From: an uncultured Lachnospiraceae bacterium
GTDB taxonomy: Bacteria; Bacillota; Clostridia; Lachnospirales; Lachnospiraceae
Direction of reading: 5' to 3'
Assembly: GCA_910585605.1 (NCBI GenBank)
Contig: CAJUFL010000001.1
Span: forward strand, 62,001-126,000
DNA length: 64,000 nucleotides
In this document: positions 17,710 through 25,050 of the stretch, piece by piece
Numbering within the stretch: position 1 is the stretch's first letter
Layout: the number at the start of each line of letters is the position of its first letter
The notes under the pieces: generated by a model
What the model was told of the DNA's origin: nothing
Databases searched by the model: none
What the model saw: only the letters and a program-made list of their open reading frames with translations
Made by a program: the position numbers and the translations under genes

Positions 17710-19374
17710 ATGGCATTAGGTGGCTATCGTGCATTTTCCAAAATGGATATTAAAGTCGGACAGGACTTGCTGGTAGTCAGTTTTGACAATTCTTCTTTTG
17801 CCCCAAGTCTGACCCCTCCTCTCACTACAGTAGAGGCAAACGCTGCCGAGCTGTCCTATAAAGCAATCGCAAATGCAACAACCTTTGTCAAAACCGGCAG
17901 GCTTGACAACCTTCAGGTAGACACCCATTTAGTCAAGCGCTCTTCCTGCGGCTGCTTAAATTTTAACTACCAGACCATATCAGAACGTTTAAGTATCTCC
18001 CAGCTTCTGCTCAAACATAACAAAACTCCTGTGATAGAAAAAATATATGATTACCTCTTTGGAGAGTATATAGAAGGCGAGGATCTTTATCAGATCAAAG
18101 ATGATCTGGCTGTGTTTGTGAAAATGCTTTGTGAAATGATGGATATGGATAAATTTAACATATATCAAAAGGATGTGACTGTGGTCTTTTTACAGATCAT
18201 TTCCCAGCCTTTATTCCGGTATACCACTGCGGAACTGTTTTTTGATTTCCTTATGTCATTGCAGTACGAACTCCGTAATACTATCATTGACATTGACCAG
18301 CAGTTAAGACTAATGGATTTGTTCTCCTCCTTTTACCGGGAGCTTGCCATTACAAACTGGCAGGTTATCCACGGTCAGCAAGAGGGCATGGAGAGGATGT
18401 CCCGCCTTATCAACAGCATGACGGTAGATATGTTGCGAATGGAGGATGAGGGCAGAATACCTTATGAACGGGCACTGGATAACCTTAATTCCATTGGTAT
18501 GCAGACCGCTTATCTCTTTACCTTTGAAGAGCCTGTTTACCACCCAAGGGAAACTCGTTTTATAAAGCCGGATAAGCTTCTTTTTCGTGCATATTACGAC
18601 AAGAAAGGTGCTGTTGCTATACCGGAACAGCTCCAGCTCATGGATACTGACGATATCTTTAATCATGACAAGCTGCCAAAGGACCGCCGTGTTACCATGG
18701 TGTTATCCCCTCTTTTTTCTGATGAGGAATTATATGGAATTTTAATGAGTGAAATGCATTACGAATCCTTTCGCAACATAGCACCGGTCACCATACAGAT
18801 TTCCGTAGCTTTAAAGTCCCTCTCACTGTTAGAACAGCAAAGTAAAATCCAGCAGCAGCTTCGGGAGAATCTTGACCAGATGTCCGAAAGCAACAGTTTT
18901 CTGGCAGAAATCTCCAAAACCGACCAGCTTACCGGTCTATATAACCGCTGGGGCTTTTTAGACCACGTACAGTCTATCGTATCTAACCCCAGAAATTATC
19001 ATAAAGAAATCATGGTGCTTTACGCAGATATGGATAATCTCAAGACGATCAATGATGAATATGGACATGATGAAGGAGATTTTGCATTAAAAGAGATTGC
19101 AGCCATCCTGAAAGAAGCATTCCGCAACACGGATGTTGTTGCCAGGTTCGGAGGGGATGAATTTGTTGCTTTTGCCCTGCTTGGAATTCCCGATTACGAA
19201 AACATCATGAAACGCCGGATTGCAGAAATTACAGAACGGCACAACAAAACAATAAATAAACCTTACCGAATCGAAATGAGTACTGGTATCTGCGAATTAC
19301 ATTGTGAACCGGCTCTGGATATTTCCGGTGTGCTGGAGACAGCAGACAAAAAGCTGTATCAGGAAAAAAAGTAA
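17710..19374 (+). CDS. Diguanylate cyclase (GGDEF) with truncated LacI-type sensor domain
   Basis: The 554 residues shown start at an internal ATG. The first 85 are the C-terminal end of a LacI/Peripla_BP_3-like domain, broken upstream. A middle helical signalling region follows (about 90-385) and a GGDEF domain covers about 390-554. The active-site loop GGDEF (481-485) is intact and is preceded by RNTD (472-475), an inhibitory I-site at the canonical five-residue distance. The catalytic domain should therefore make cyclic di-GMP and be product-inhibited if it is translated. The ATG at 17710 has no strong ribosome site, so expression may be poor. Treat it as a damaged gene. Confidence 0.75.
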   Translation: MALGGYRAFSKMDIKVGQDLLVVSFDNSSFAPSLTPPLTTVEANAAELSYKAIANATTFVKTGRLDNLQVDTHLVKRSSCGCLNFNYQTISERLSISQLLLKHNKTPVIEKIYDYLFGEYIEGEDLYQIKDDLAVFVKMLCEMMDMDKFNIYQKDVTVVFLQIISQPLFRYTTAELFFDFLMSLQYELRNTIIDIDQQLRLMDLFSSFYRELAITNWQVIHGQQEGMERMSRLINSMTVDMLRMEDEGRIPYERALDNLNSIGMQTAYLFTFEEPVYHPRETRFIKPDKLLFRAYYDKKGAVAIPEQLQLMDTDDIFNHDKLPKDRRVTMVLSPLFSDEELYGILMSEMHYESFRNIAPVTIQISVALKSLSLLEQQSKIQQQLRENLDQMSESNSFLAEISKTDQLTGLYNRWGFLDHVQSIVSNPRNYHKEIMVLYADMDNLKTINDEYGHDEGDFALKEIAAILKEAFRNTDVVARFGGDEFVAFALLGIPDYENIMKRRIAEITERHNKTINKPYRIEMSTGICELHCEPALDISGVLETADKKLYQEKK

Positions 19375-19411
19375 AAAAAGAAAAACAAAAGTGTAACAAT
19401 CGTTAAGAATA

Positions 19412-20521
19412 TTATTTCACTTTTCCACCGGATTTAATCGTTATATGCATTCCTTTGCTAAGTCTGTTCATTTTTTTAATCAGCCTGTCCTTTTCCCCGC
19501 CGGACAAAGGAACGGGCTGATAATTATTTGTATGGGATACCGAGGATAATGAACACGGAATCACCCGCACCTCTTTCTTTTTCAGCAGTTTCCCATTCTT
19601 TAAATAAAACGTCTGCTGAAAAATCATCGTATCTTTGTCTGATGGATTTACATTACCGCCAAAGCAAAAATTCCCCAGACTGTAGACAATATATCTGCCT
19701 TTATATTTTTCAATTCCCTGAAGCACATGGGGATGATGCCCAATCACAAGATCTGCTCCCTGATCAATTGCATATTTCCCCAAATTTTTCTGGATTCCGT
19801 CAGGATAATAATCCCTTTCAATTCCCCAATGGAAACTGACAATAATAATCTTTGCTTTCTTCTTTTTGGCTTTCTTAATCGTATCTTTTATCTGCCTATG
19901 GGAAACCCCGCTCAGCTGGTTGAATCCCAAAAATGCAGCTTTAACCCCTTTAACTTTTTTATAAGCGATGGTTCCATAATGACAATATCCAATCCCATCT
20001 TTTCGCAATGCTCTTTTTGTATCCTCAAATGCAGATGTTCCAAAATCCATGGAGTGGTTATTAGCAAGATTCACCACTTCAACAGAACCTTTTTTTAATA
20101 TCTTTGTATATTCTGCCGGACCTTTAAAAGTATATGTTTTATTCGCACGGTGTGTGGAATTTGTCAGTGTTCCCTCAAAATTAACAAGAGTAATATCATC
20201 TTTCCCGAATATTTTCCTCACTTTTTTAAGAAAATAGCCTGCCCCCTCCCGTCTGTAATAACTGTTAAAATTATTGTAATATCTCGAATCCACACCTAAC
20301 GTACAATCTCCCGCTGCACTGATCGTAACCGCTATTGTCTTATTTTTCTTCTTTCGTACCTCCTTTTCCATCTCCTCTTGACCGGCTTGTGTGCCTATCT
20401 GCGTTGCTGATACCGTGACAGATTCTGATCCTGCTGGCAGTATCAAAGCTATAAAACCCACTAAAAACAACAATACAACAATAAAAATATTTTTACATAA
20501 ATATAATAATAAATTTTTCAT
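19412..20521 (-). CDS. CapA-family metallophosphatase-like exported protein
   Basis: About 369 residues from the ATG at 20521, which follows AGGA at workable spacing; the frame opens 14 codons earlier. A hydrophobic N-terminal segment (about 3-30) suggests secretion or an anchor. The PGA_cap (CapA/PgsA) domain shows AAGDCTLGVD, VNFEGTLT, VVNLANNHSMDFG, SFHWGIERDY and VIGHHPHVLQG, the metal-ligand motifs of the calcineurin-like fold. In Bacillus, CapA takes part in poly-gamma-glutamate synthesis. No capBC genes are nearby, so the substrate here is unknown. It is convergent with the GGDEF gene and divergent from pfl. Confidence 0.85.
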   Translation of the reverse strand: MKNLLLYLCKNIFIVVLLFLVGFIALILPAGSESVTVSATQIGTQAGQEEMEKEVRKKKNKTIAVTISAAGDCTLGVDSRYYNNFNSYYRREGAGYFLKKVRKIFGKDDITLVNFEGTLTNSTHRANKTYTFKGPAEYTKILKKGSVEVVNLANNHSMDFGTSAFEDTKRALRKDGIGYCHYGTIAYKKVKGVKAAFLGFNQLSGVSHRQIKDTIKKAKKKKAKIIIVSFHWGIERDYYPDGIQKNLGKYAIDQGADLVIGHHPHVLQGIEKYKGRYIVYSLGNFCFGGNVNPSDKDTMIFQQTFYLKNGKLLKKKEVRVIPCSLSSVSHTNNYQPVPLSGGEKDRLIKKMNRLSKGMHITIKSGGKVK

Positions 20522-20631
20522 AACCCATATCCTGAATCTTTTATATTTTTTTAATAGTAGCATATTCCATAGAGAGAGACAAGATTTACTTCACAACACT
20601 CAACTTAATATGGTTTTCATAAAATCTTTAT

Positions 20632-20645
20632 ATTGTGTATACAAT
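20632..20645. promoter_or_regulatory. Operator-like inverted repeat upstream of pfl
   Basis: ATTGT-GTAT-ACAAT is a perfect 5-4-5 inverted repeat. Its right-hand 11 bases (GTGTATACAAT) recur at 20757-20767, inside the pfl promoter spacer. This suggests one regulator binding both places. Confidence 0.4.
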
Positions 20646-20711
20646 CCGCTCTTTCCCCAAATACTGATTTTTTCTATATTTATCACATTTTTAATGTTTT
20701 TTTATCCTCTT

Positions 20712-20735
20712 TTTTGTACTGAAAAAAGTACAAAA
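20712..20735. promoter_or_regulatory. Inverted repeat just upstream of the pfl -35 box
   Basis: TTTTGTACT and AGTACAAAA form a perfect 9-bp inverted repeat with a six-base spacer, ending 17 bases before the -35 box. This is a typical position for a transcription-factor site. The factor is unknown. Confidence 0.45.
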
Positions 20736-20751
20736 TTTGGATGATTTTTCA

Positions 20752-20780
20752 TTGACGTGTATACAATATAAATCTATAAT
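20752..20780 (+). promoter_or_regulatory. Strong promoter of the pfl operon
   Basis: TTGACG (20752-20757) and a perfect TATAAT (20775-20780) are 17 bases apart. A 70-base leader with a repeated GAATTTCAT (about 20794 and 20816) follows, then AGGAGG eleven bases before the pflB ATG. Confidence 0.8.
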
Positions 20781-20856
20781 AGAGTCATGAGAATTTCATC
20801 GCTTGACAATGAGGTGAATTTCATAAATTTTTTATTAATAAGGAGGACATTTTGAA

Positions 20857-22896
20857 ATGAGATCAGAATGGAATGGTTTCACAGGTGGTAATTGGGAGAA
20901 GTTTGTTGATGTGCGTGACTTCATTCAGAAAAACTACACACCATATGAAGGTGATGACAGTTTCTTAGCAGGACCGACCCAGAACACCACAGACTTATGG
21001 GCACAGGTTATGGATTTGACAAAGAAGGAAAGAGAAGCAGGCGGTGTGCTTGATATGGATACCAAGATTGTTTCTACTTTAACTTCACACGGACCAGGAT
21101 ATCTTGACAAGGATAAGGAGACAATCGTAGGTTTCCAGACTGACAAGCCTTTTAAGAGAGGTATGAATGTATACGGCGGACTCCGTATGGCTATGAAGGC
21201 CTGCGAAGATAACGGTTACAAGGTAGATGAAGAAATTGTAGATTTCTTCTCTAAACACAGAAAAACACACAACGAAGGTGTATTTGATGTATACGATGCA
21301 GAGATTAGAAAATGTCGTTCTAACCATATCGTTACTGGTCTTCCGGATGCTTACGGACGTGGACGTATTATCGGCGATTACAGAAGAGTTGCTCTTTACG
21401 GTACAGACTTCTTGATTCAGGATAAGTTAGCACAGAAGGAATCCTTCGGTAATGTTTACACAGATGATGTAATCCGCGGCAAGGAAGAAATCTCAGAGCA
21501 GATTAAAGCTCTTAAAGAGTTAACAGCTATGGCTAAGGTTTATGGTTTTGATATTTCACAGCCGGCTAAGAACGTACAGGAAGCAATTCAGTGGACATAT
21601 TTCGGATACTTAGGAGCTGTTAAAGAGCAGAACGGTGCTGCAATGTCACTTGGACGTACAGCTACTTTCTTAGATGTATATGCAGAGAGAGATTTAGCTG
21701 CTGGTACATTTACAGAGGAGCAGATTCAGGAGTTCATCGACCACTTCGTTATGAAGTTAAGATGTGTTAAATTTGCACGTACACCTGAATACAATCAGAT
21801 TTTTGCTGGTGATCCGGTTTGGGTAACTGAATCATTAGGTGGTATGGGTGTTGACGGTCGTACATTGGTATCTAAGATGAGCTTCCGTTATCTTAACACT
21901 CTGAACAACTTAGGTACATCACCAGAGCCAAACTTAACAGTACTTTGGTCAACAAAAGCTCCTATGGGATGGAAGCAGTTCTGTGCTAAGATGTCTATCA
22001 AGTCATCTTCTATCCAGTATGAGAATGATGATATGATGAGACCTCTTCATGGTGATGATTACGGTATTGCATGTTGTGTATCTTCTATGGTTATTGGTAA
22101 AGAGATGCAGTTCTTCGGAGCACGTGCAAACCTTGCTAAATGTTTACTTTACGCTATCAACGGTGGTGTGGATGAGTGTACAGGCGTACAGGTAGGTCCT
22201 AAGTACCGTCCGGTTGAAGGTGACGTTCTTGATTATGATGATGTAATGGCTAAATTTGATGATATGATGGATTGGTTAGCTGGTGTATATGTAAGTGCAC
22301 TTAACATCATCCACTATATGCATGACAAATATGCTTACGAGAGAATCCAGATGGCATTACATGACAGAGATGTTAAGAGATACTTTGCAACAGGTGTTGC
22401 TGGTCTTTCTATCGTAGCTGACTCTTTATCAGCAATCAAGTATGCTAAGGTAAAACCGGTTCGTAATGAGCAGGGCATTGTAGTAAGCTACGAGACAGAG
22501 GGTGATTTCCCTAAATATGGTAACAATGATGACCGTGTAGATGAGATTGCAACTTATATCGTAACTACATTCATGGATAAGCTTAGAAAACGCCACGTAT
22601 ACCGTAACGGTATCCCTACCCAGTCAATCCTTACCATTACTTCTAACGTAACCTACGGTAAGAACACTGGTGATACTCCTTGTGGACGTAAGCATGGTGC
22701 ACCATTTGCTCCAGGTGCTAATCCACTTCATAAGAGAGATACTCACGGTGCAGTCGCTTCCTTGGCATCTGTAGCTAAGATTCCATTCAAGGATGCACAG
22801 GATGGTATTTCTAATACCTTCTCTATCATTCCGGGTGCTCTTGGTAAAGAGGATCAGGTATTTGCAGGAGATATTGATCTTGATTTAAGCAAATAA
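20857..22896 (+). CDS. pflB: Pyruvate formate-lyase core subunit lacking the glycyl-radical domain
   Basis: 679 residues. PFL converts pyruvate and CoA to acetyl-CoA and formate. The protein aligns by eye with E. coli PflB through the ten-stranded barrel. It keeps the catalytic cysteine pair C406-C407 (GIACCVSSM) followed by QFFGARANLAKCLLYAINGG. It ends at FSIIPGALGKEDQVFAGDID and a stop, about 80 residues short of normal length. The RVSGY glycyl-radical loop is absent from this chain and is encoded separately at 23212-23454. Codon use and the AGGAGG site suggest very high expression. It probably acts only after docking with the separate radical domain. A sequencing error seems unlikely, because the two small downstream genes each have their own ribosome site and start. 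Confidence 0.93.
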   Translation: MRSEWNGFTGGNWEKFVDVRDFIQKNYTPYEGDDSFLAGPTQNTTDLWAQVMDLTKKEREAGGVLDMDTKIVSTLTSHGPGYLDKDKETIVGFQTDKPFKRGMNVYGGLRMAMKACEDNGYKVDEEIVDFFSKHRKTHNEGVFDVYDAEIRKCRSNHIVTGLPDAYGRGRIIGDYRRVALYGTDFLIQDKLAQKESFGNVYTDDVIRGKEEISEQIKALKELTAMAKVYGFDISQPAKNVQEAIQWTYFGYLGAVKEQNGAAMSLGRTATFLDVYAERDLAAGTFTEEQIQEFIDHFVMKLRCVKFARTPEYNQIFAGDPVWVTESLGGMGVDGRTLVSKMSFRYLNTLNNLGTSPEPNLTVLWSTKAPMGWKQFCAKMSIKSSSIQYENDDMMRPLHGDDYGIACCVSSMVIGKEMQFFGARANLAKCLLYAINGGVDECTGVQVGPKYRPVEGDVLDYDDVMAKFDDMMDWLAGVYVSALNIIHYMHDKYAYERIQMALHDRDVKRYFATGVAGLSIVADSLSAIKYAKVKPVRNEQGIVVSYETEGDFPKYGNNDDRVDEIATYIVTTFMDKLRKRHVYRNGIPTQSILTITSNVTYGKNTGDTPCGRKHGAPFAPGANPLHKRDTHGAVASLASVAKIPFKDAQDGISNTFSIIPGALGKEDQVFAGDIDLDLSK

Positions 22897-22918
22897 CAGG
22901 AACAATCAAACGGAAGAA

Positions 22919-22945
22919 CTAATGCCTGTTTCTAACAGGCATTAG
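22919..22945 (+). other. Perfect 12-bp hairpin between pflB core and the small genes
   Basis: CTAATGCCTGTT pairs without mismatch with AACAGGCATTAG around TCT. Only a weak T stretch follows (ATTCCCTTTATATT), so it is more likely a partial attenuator or RNA processing/stability element than a full terminator. It could set the ratio of core subunit to small subunits. Confidence 0.65.
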
Positions 22946-22971
22946 ATTCCCTTTATATTCGGAGGTTTATG

Positions 22972-23190
22972 ATGGCTGACGAGAAAAATCAGGTAGATGA
23001 CATTGTGAAAATGTTAGATAACATGATGGATAAAGGTCACGGACACGTAAATGTATCCGTAGACGAAACGGTAGCGGCAGGAGAAAAAACTGCTGTTACA
23101 TTAGGCTGTACCGACTGTGCAAAGGGTGACCTGGCATGCAGTGTACCCACTTTGATGGAAGGTATGGACGAAGAGTTACACAAATATTGA
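22972..23190 (+). CDS. Cys-rich small protein resembling the N-terminal half of the glycyl-radical domain
   Basis: 72 residues from the ATG at 22972, six bases after GGAGG; an ATG at 22969 is in frame but too close. The first 30 residues (QVDDIVKMLDNMMDKGHGHV and onwards) are clearly related to the start of the 80-residue radical-domain protein encoded next (QVDNLVNMLDGYIEEGGYHL). Where that protein continues into the glycyl loop, this one has GCTDCAKGDLACSVPTLMEG with three cysteines and no RVSGY. It cannot carry a glycyl radical. It may bind metal, sense redox state, or occupy the radical-domain site on the PFL core as a placeholder. No known function is recognised. Confidence 0.85.
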   Translation: MADEKNQVDDIVKMLDNMMDKGHGHVNVSVDETVAAGEKTAVTLGCTDCAKGDLACSVPTLMEGMDEELHKY

Positions 23191-23211
23191 TTGAATAAGG
23201 AGGAATATAAA

Positions 23212-23454
23212 ATGGCAGCAAATTCACAACAGGTTGATAATTTAGTAAATATGTTAGACGGCTATATTGAAGAAGGTGGATATCATCTTAATGTTAATGT
23301 ATTAAATCGTGATACATTATTAGATGCACAGAAGCATCCTGAGAATTATCCACAGTTGACAATCCGTGTTTCTGGTTATGCAGTTAACTTCATTAAGTTG
23401 ACACCGGAACAGCAAAACGACGTAATCTCAAGAACATTCCATGAGAATATGTAA
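23212..23454 (+). CDS. Separate glycyl-radical domain of pyruvate formate-lyase (GrcA/YfiD-like)
   Basis: 80 residues starting at ATG 23212, six bases after AAGGAGG; an in-frame TTG at 23191 overlaps the previous stop and is disfavoured. It matches the last ~80 residues of normal PFL: helix VDNLVNMLDGYIEEGG, then HLNVNVLNRDTLLDAQ, the radical loop RVSGYAVNF with Gly55, and the tail LTPEQQNDVISRTF. In E. coli, GrcA (YfiD) carries the same domain as a spare part for oxygen-cut PFL. Here the main gene lacks its own copy, so this protein should be an obligate subunit, activated at Gly55 by the PflA encoded downstream. Confidence 0.93.
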   Translation: MAANSQQVDNLVNMLDGYIEEGGYHLNVNVLNRDTLLDAQKHPENYPQLTIRVSGYAVNFIKLTPEQQNDVISRTFHENM

Positions 23455-23476
23455 TAACAGCTAAAGCATTATTCTA

Positions 23477-23557
23477 AGGAAATACTGATTAATCAGCGTT
23501 TTCCTAAAGGGCTGTCGCACTAAGAAAATCTTTCTTTTGCTGCGGCAGCTCTTTTTT
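23477..23557 (+). terminator. Double hairpin and Rho-independent terminator after the pfl small genes
   Basis: A first stem (AGGAAA / TTTTCCT enclosing the palindrome CTGATTAATCAG, 23477-23505) is followed by GCTGTCGC (23511-23518) paired with GCGGCAGC (23542-23549) and then TCTTTTTT. The second is a good intrinsic terminator. It separates pflB and the small genes from pflA, so pflA is probably expressed at a lower level. Confidence 0.8.
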
Positions 23558-23611
23558 ATGAACGCAGTCACCTATTGCATACGGATCAACATTGGTAAAG
23601 GAGTATAATTT

Positions 23612-24379
23612 ATGGTTGGACACATTCATTCCATTGAAACCTGCGGCACTGTAGACGGACCAGGAATGCGCTATGTAGTATTTTTTAAGGGCTGTCCTAT
23701 GCGCTGTTTATACTGTCACAACCCGGACACCTGGGATCCACAGGGTGGGGAAGAACATACTGTGGAAGACTTGTTAGAACAATATGATTCTCTGAAACAT
23801 TTCTATGCAAATGGAGGTATCACGGCTACCGGCGGCGAACCTCTTATGCAAATGGATTTTCTGACAGAATTATTTGAAAAGGCAAAAGAAAAAGGGATTC
23901 ATACCTGCTTAGATACTTCCGGAGTTATCTTTCATCAGGATAACCCCGATTTATTAGCCAGATTTGACCGTCTTATGAAAGTAACAGACCTTGTCATGCT
24001 GGATATCAAGCACATTAATCCGGACGAACATCAAAAACTTTGCAAGCAACCAAATGAAAATATTCTGGATTTTGCAAGATATATTGATGAAAAAGGGATT
24101 GATATCTGGATTCGCCACGTAATCGTTAAAGATATTACCCTAATCGACGATTATCTGGACGAACTGGGATACTTTATCGGAAGTCTTAAGCATCTCAAAG
24201 CATTAGACGTGTTACCATACCATAACATGGGGGAGGTAAAATACCAAAATTTAGGCATGGACTATCCGCTAAAAGGTATGGAACCTCTTACCAAAGAGGA
24301 TGCGGTTTACGCCCGGGAAATTATTCTGAAAGCTGCCAGACGCCGCAGACAAGACGATGCTGCAAAGGAATCGGATTAA
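23612..24379 (+). CDS. pflA: Pyruvate formate-lyase activating enzyme (radical SAM)
   Basis: 255 residues. It uses S-adenosylmethionine and a [4Fe-4S] cluster to abstract hydrogen from the PFL glycine, creating the glycyl radical. The cluster motif is C28-x3-C32-x2-C35 (GCPMRCLYCHNP). TATGGEPLMQ is the SAM-binding GGE motif, and MLDIKH and LPYHNMG are later family motifs. Length and motifs match the canonical PflA. In this genome its substrate would be the free 80-residue radical domain, or that domain docked on the core. Confidence 0.95.
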   Translation: MVGHIHSIETCGTVDGPGMRYVVFFKGCPMRCLYCHNPDTWDPQGGEEHTVEDLLEQYDSLKHFYANGGITATGGEPLMQMDFLTELFEKAKEKGIHTCLDTSGVIFHQDNPDLLARFDRLMKVTDLVMLDIKHINPDEHQKLCKQPNENILDFARYIDEKGIDIWIRHVIVKDITLIDDYLDELGYFIGSLKHLKALDVLPYHNMGEVKYQNLGMDYPLKGMEPLTKEDAVYAREIILKAARRRRQDDAAKESD

Positions 24380-24395
24380 ATTCCCAAATTCCCTG

Positions 24396-24440
24396 CTTTT
24401 CACATTCCGTCACGGCAATCGCCATGACAGCGTGAAAAGT
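24396..24440. other. Hairpin after pflA
   Basis: CTTTTCAC pairs with GTGAAAAG and inside it GTCACGGC pairs with GCCATGAC (one mismatch) around AATC. No T tract follows. It may end the pflA message by processing or protect its 3' end. Confidence 0.5.
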
Positions 24441-24463
24441 AACATGATTTATCTATAAAAAAC

Positions 24464-24492
24464 TTGCTATCTATGTAAAGTTGTTTTAAAAT
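24464..24492 (+). promoter_or_regulatory. Promoter of the ferredoxin gene
   Basis: TTGCTA (24464-24469) and TAAAAT (24487-24492) are 17 bases apart, 62 bases before the ferredoxin ATG. Confidence 0.6.
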
Positions 24493-24554
24493 ATACTTAT
24501 TAAGGTGTTTTACCAATAAGTAATAACCTATACTGAATGAAGGAGGATATTATT

Positions 24555-24725
24555 ATGGCATTTGTTATTTCTGATAACTGTGTATCTTGCGGTGCTTGTG
24601 CTGGTTCTTGTCCAGTAGGAGCAATCAGCGAAGGTGATGGCAAATTTGAAATTGATGCAGCTGCATGTATTTCTTGCGGTTCATGTGCTGGAACCTGCCC
24701 TGCCGGAGCAATCTCTGAAGAGTAA
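24555..24725 (+). CDS. 2[4Fe-4S] clostridial-type ferredoxin
   Basis: A 56-residue soluble electron carrier. It has two pseudo-symmetric halves, each with CxxCxxCxxxCP: C9-x2-C12-x2-C15-x3-C19 (CVSCGACAGSCP) and C38-x2-C41-x2-C44-x3-C48 (CISCGSCAGTCP). The start at 24555 follows AGGAGG eight bases upstream. It is monocistronic, with its own promoter and terminator, and codon use suggests high expression. It could reduce the PflA cluster or serve PFOR, hydrogenase or Rnf encoded elsewhere; proximity to pflA is suggestive only. Confidence 0.96.
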   Translation: MAFVISDNCVSCGACAGSCPVGAISEGDGKFEIDAAACISCGSCAGTCPAGAISEE

Positions 24726-24738
24726 GAACATATGAAGG

Positions 24739-24767
24739 AACCTGCTTTTGCAGGTTTTTTCTTTTTA
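24739..24767 (+). terminator. Terminator of the ferredoxin gene
   Basis: AACCTGC and GCAGGTT flank TTTT and are followed by TTTTCTTTTT. This is a classic Rho-independent terminator. The rest of the gap to 25051 contains only the hairpin at 24982-25034. Confidence 0.9.
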
Positions 24768-24981
24768 TACGGTAATGATGATGAAAGCACTTAATTAAAG
24801 TAATACAACATATTTCTTCTATAATGCTTGTGATGGAATGCACCGGCAGGGAAGTAATTTCATTTAAAAACTCGCCGATGACCAACTACCATCCTCAAAG
24901 AAGATATCCAGTGCTTCTGACACCATAACCCATTCAGCAACATCTACTCCTTCCAAAAGCACAAAATCCGCTTTTTGAGTA

Positions 24982-25034
24982 AGACAACGAGAGGACAGGT
25001 CCTGTTACATACCTGCCCTCTTTTCCGGTTGTCT
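24982..25034 (-). terminator. Hairpin downstream of the 1325-residue protein gene
   Basis: AGACAAC (24982-24988) pairs with GTTGTCT (25028-25034), and inside it GAGG pairs with CCTC and CAGGT with ACCTG. It is a strong stem-loop 17 bases after the stop codon of the minus-strand gene. The T tract is weak, so it may be a terminator or a 3'-end stabiliser. Confidence 0.55.
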
Positions 25035-25050
25035 CTTTGATGTTTTAATA

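Noticed and set aside
20857..22896. Reading pflB as a pseudogene truncated at its C terminus
   Set aside because: The catalytic Cys pair, strong promoter and codon bias are intact, and the missing domain is present as a separate gene with its own start signals, which points to a functional split enzyme.
24500..24790. 96-codon minus-strand frame covering the ferredoxin
   Set aside because: It is the complement of the ferredoxin gene and its terminator, with no independent start signal.
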